Of a stretch of 6,699 nt of DNA, positions 5,447 through 6,699 are shown piece after piece. The stretch spans positions 1 to 6,699 of the forward strand of contig DQGU01000215.1 in NCBI GenBank assembly GCA_003524565.1, in the 5' to 3' direction. This DNA comes from Rhodospirillaceae bacterium (GTDB lineage: Bacteria; Pseudomonadota; Alphaproteobacteria; Micavibrionales; UBA2020). The notes under the pieces are model-generated. The model worked only from the letters and a program-made list of their open reading frames with translations. It searched no databases and was not told the DNA's origin. The stretch's first letter is position 1. Every line of letters starts with the position of its first letter. A program made the translations under genes and the position numbers.

Positions 5447-6699
5447 ATGCAAAACGAAGCACGTCTGAAAGCCGAAGAGTTTCTGCAGGTCGCAAACCAG
5501 TTCAAGCTGGGTGCCTTGCCGACTGAACAGCGGCACCCCCTGACGTACGCACTGGCCGATTTGTCGCGGCGCGATATTCCCGCCGCCATCCATATACAAA
5601 AAGAAATCGACCTTGGCGTGCTTGCCGCCGTTGCCGCGCGTGGTGCGGCGCTTGAACGTCTTGAAGCCGCCATACGCAGCACACTGCGCGCCGGAAACCG
5701 CGTGTTTTTCTATGGCTGCGGCGCGACGGGGCGGCTTTCCATGGCTATCGAATATATATGGCGCCATTTGCACCGCGGGCGCAGCGAAGCCGACAATGTT
5801 TTGGGTTTCATGAGCGGCGGCGACCTTGCGCTGGTTCATTCCATCGAAAATTTCGAAGACCATCCGGAATTCGGCGCCAGACAACTGCGCGAAATAGGCT
5901 TCGGCGCCGACGACCTTCTCGTTTGCTGCACGGAGGGGGGCGAAACCCCCTCCGTCATCGGCGCGACGGAGGAAGCCACGCGCCTGTCATCGCGCAAGCC
6001 GTTTTTTCTTTATTGCAACCCCGACGATGTCCTGCATGCGGAGGTTGAACGCTCGCGCCTTGTGCTTGAAAATCCGGCTATTGAAAAAATCTGTCTTTTC
6101 GTAGGCCCTATGGCGCTGTCGGGCAGCACGCGGCTTCAGGCCAGCACGGCCTTGATGCTCGGCGCGGGATGCGCCTTGCTGCGTGCGGCCGATACCGGCA
6201 TTGCCGCGCCGGATATCGCGGCGCTTGTCGATTTCATGCACAAAACCGATTTTTCCTTCCTCGCCGCCTTTACCGAAAAAGAGTCGGAGATTTATGCCGC
6301 CGGAGATTTCGTTCTGTACGAAACCAACGACTACGGCATCACCATCCTGACCGACACGACGGAGCGCGCGCCGACTTTTTCCCTTCTGGGGTTTGAGAAC
6401 CAGAACAATCCGGCGCGCACGCCGTCCCTGTCCTATTTCTGTCTGCCGCAAACATCCGGCGCGGACGAAGCCTGGCGCGAGATTTTGCTGCGTGCCCCCA
6501 TCACGATTGAATGGGATGAATTAAAAGCCATCGCAGGGCGCGAAAGGCTGATGGGGTTTGATTTTTCGGCAAACGCGCGCGCGCAGCGCGAAGCGCTGAT
6601 TGCCCCGCATAAACTTTACCGTTTCGTTATCGAGCGGCAGGGCGATGACATCGTCTTTACACTGGCGGGGCACACGCACCGCGTGAATGTCAAAGGCCT
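5447..6699 (+). CDS. SIS-domain protein of the MurQ / glucokinase-regulator type (3' end outside window)
   Basis: The frame from the ATG at 5447 stays open to the right edge (417 codons); an in-frame stop at 5435 excludes a longer start. The N terminus has LPTEQRHPLT (24-33), like the LxTExxNP block of MurQ. The first SIS domain follows: FFYGCGATGRL (87-97), FMSGGDLAL (121-129), SIENFED (132-138), CTEGGETPSVIG (161-172) and GPMALSGSTRLQASTA (220-235). Glu102 and Glu134 lie where MurQ has its catalytic glutamates. MurQ cleaves the lactyl ether of N-acetylmuramate 6-phosphate; GCKR binds fructose phosphates. Beyond residue 260, YAAGDFVLYETNDYGITIL and TDTTERAPTFSL look like the start of a second SIS domain. 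The protein is thus longer than MurQ (about 300) and closer to tandem-SIS GCKR-like proteins. Phosphosugar binding is well supported; the reaction is not. The ribosome binding site is weak. No peptidoglycan-recycling neighbour is in the window. Confidence 0.85.
   Translation, partial: MQNEARLKAEEFLQVANQFKLGALPTEQRHPLTYALADLSRRDIPAAIHIQKEIDLGVLAAVAARGAALERLEAAIRSTLRAGNRVFFYGCGATGRLSMAIEYIWRHLHRGRSEADNVLGFMSGGDLALVHSIENFEDHPEFGARQLREIGFGADDLLVCCTEGGETPSVIGATEEATRLSSRKPFFLYCNPDDVLHAEVERSRLVLENPAIEKICLFVGPMALSGSTRLQASTALMLGAGCALLRAADTGIAAPDIAALVDFMHKTDFSFLAAFTEKESEIYAAGDFVLYETNDYGITILTDTTERAPTFSLLGFENQNNPARTPSLSYFCLPQTSGADEAWREILLRAPITIEWDELKAIAGRERLMGFDFSANARAQREALIAPHKLYRFVIERQGDDIVFTLAGHTHRVNVKG

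Noticed and set aside
1..6699. Mobile element, CRISPR array, defence island or other multi-gene novel system
   Set aside because: No transposase, integrase, terminal repeats, repeat-spacer pattern or clustered effector genes are visible; the gene mix looks like an ordinary chromosomal neighbourhood.

Overview
The window reads as ordinary chromosomal DNA from a GC-rich alphaproteobacterium. Eight well-supported genes are densely packed on both strands, and one further 34-codon ORF is possible. The lineage call rests mainly on the DUF1489 protein (4804-5235, minus), a family I know essentially from Alphaproteobacteria. I see no insertion sequence, phage gene, tRNA, rRNA or CRISPR array. I cannot name a genus.

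Layout from left to right. Positions 1-84 (minus) are the first 28 codons of tag, DNA-3-methyladenine glycosylase I, cut by the window edge. It diverges from a membrane-anchored or exported PQQ-dependent aldose sugar dehydrogenase of the YliI/Asd type (169-1341, plus). That gene ends inside a strong intrinsic terminator (1331-1370) in which its own stop codon is the bulge. A complete RecQ DNA helicase follows (1402-3243, plus). Convergent to it is an unassigned 197-residue protein with a transglutaminase-like Cys/His arrangement (3258-3851, minus). Its start overlaps by ATGA the stop of the possible 34-codon ORF (3848-3952, minus). Next come a small TPR-like protein and YaiI (3978-4334 and 4347-4802, plus, 12 bases apart), probably one operon. 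YaiI meets the convergent DUF1489 gene with a single base between the two stop codons. An AT-rich divergent promoter region (5236-5446) separates DUF1489 from the last gene. That gene is a partial SIS-domain protein related to MurQ and the glucokinase regulatory protein (5447 to the right edge), with a likely second SIS domain beginning.

The genes do not form one pathway. Two act on DNA (tag, recQ), one oxidises sugars in the periplasm, and one probably binds or converts a phosphosugar. Four are conserved proteins of poorly known or unknown function. I do not see a convincing new multi-gene system. The items most worth a second look are the small ORF coupled to the transglutaminase-like gene, that protein itself, the GCKR-like SIS protein with its altered phosphate-loop motifs, and the repeats around its promoter.
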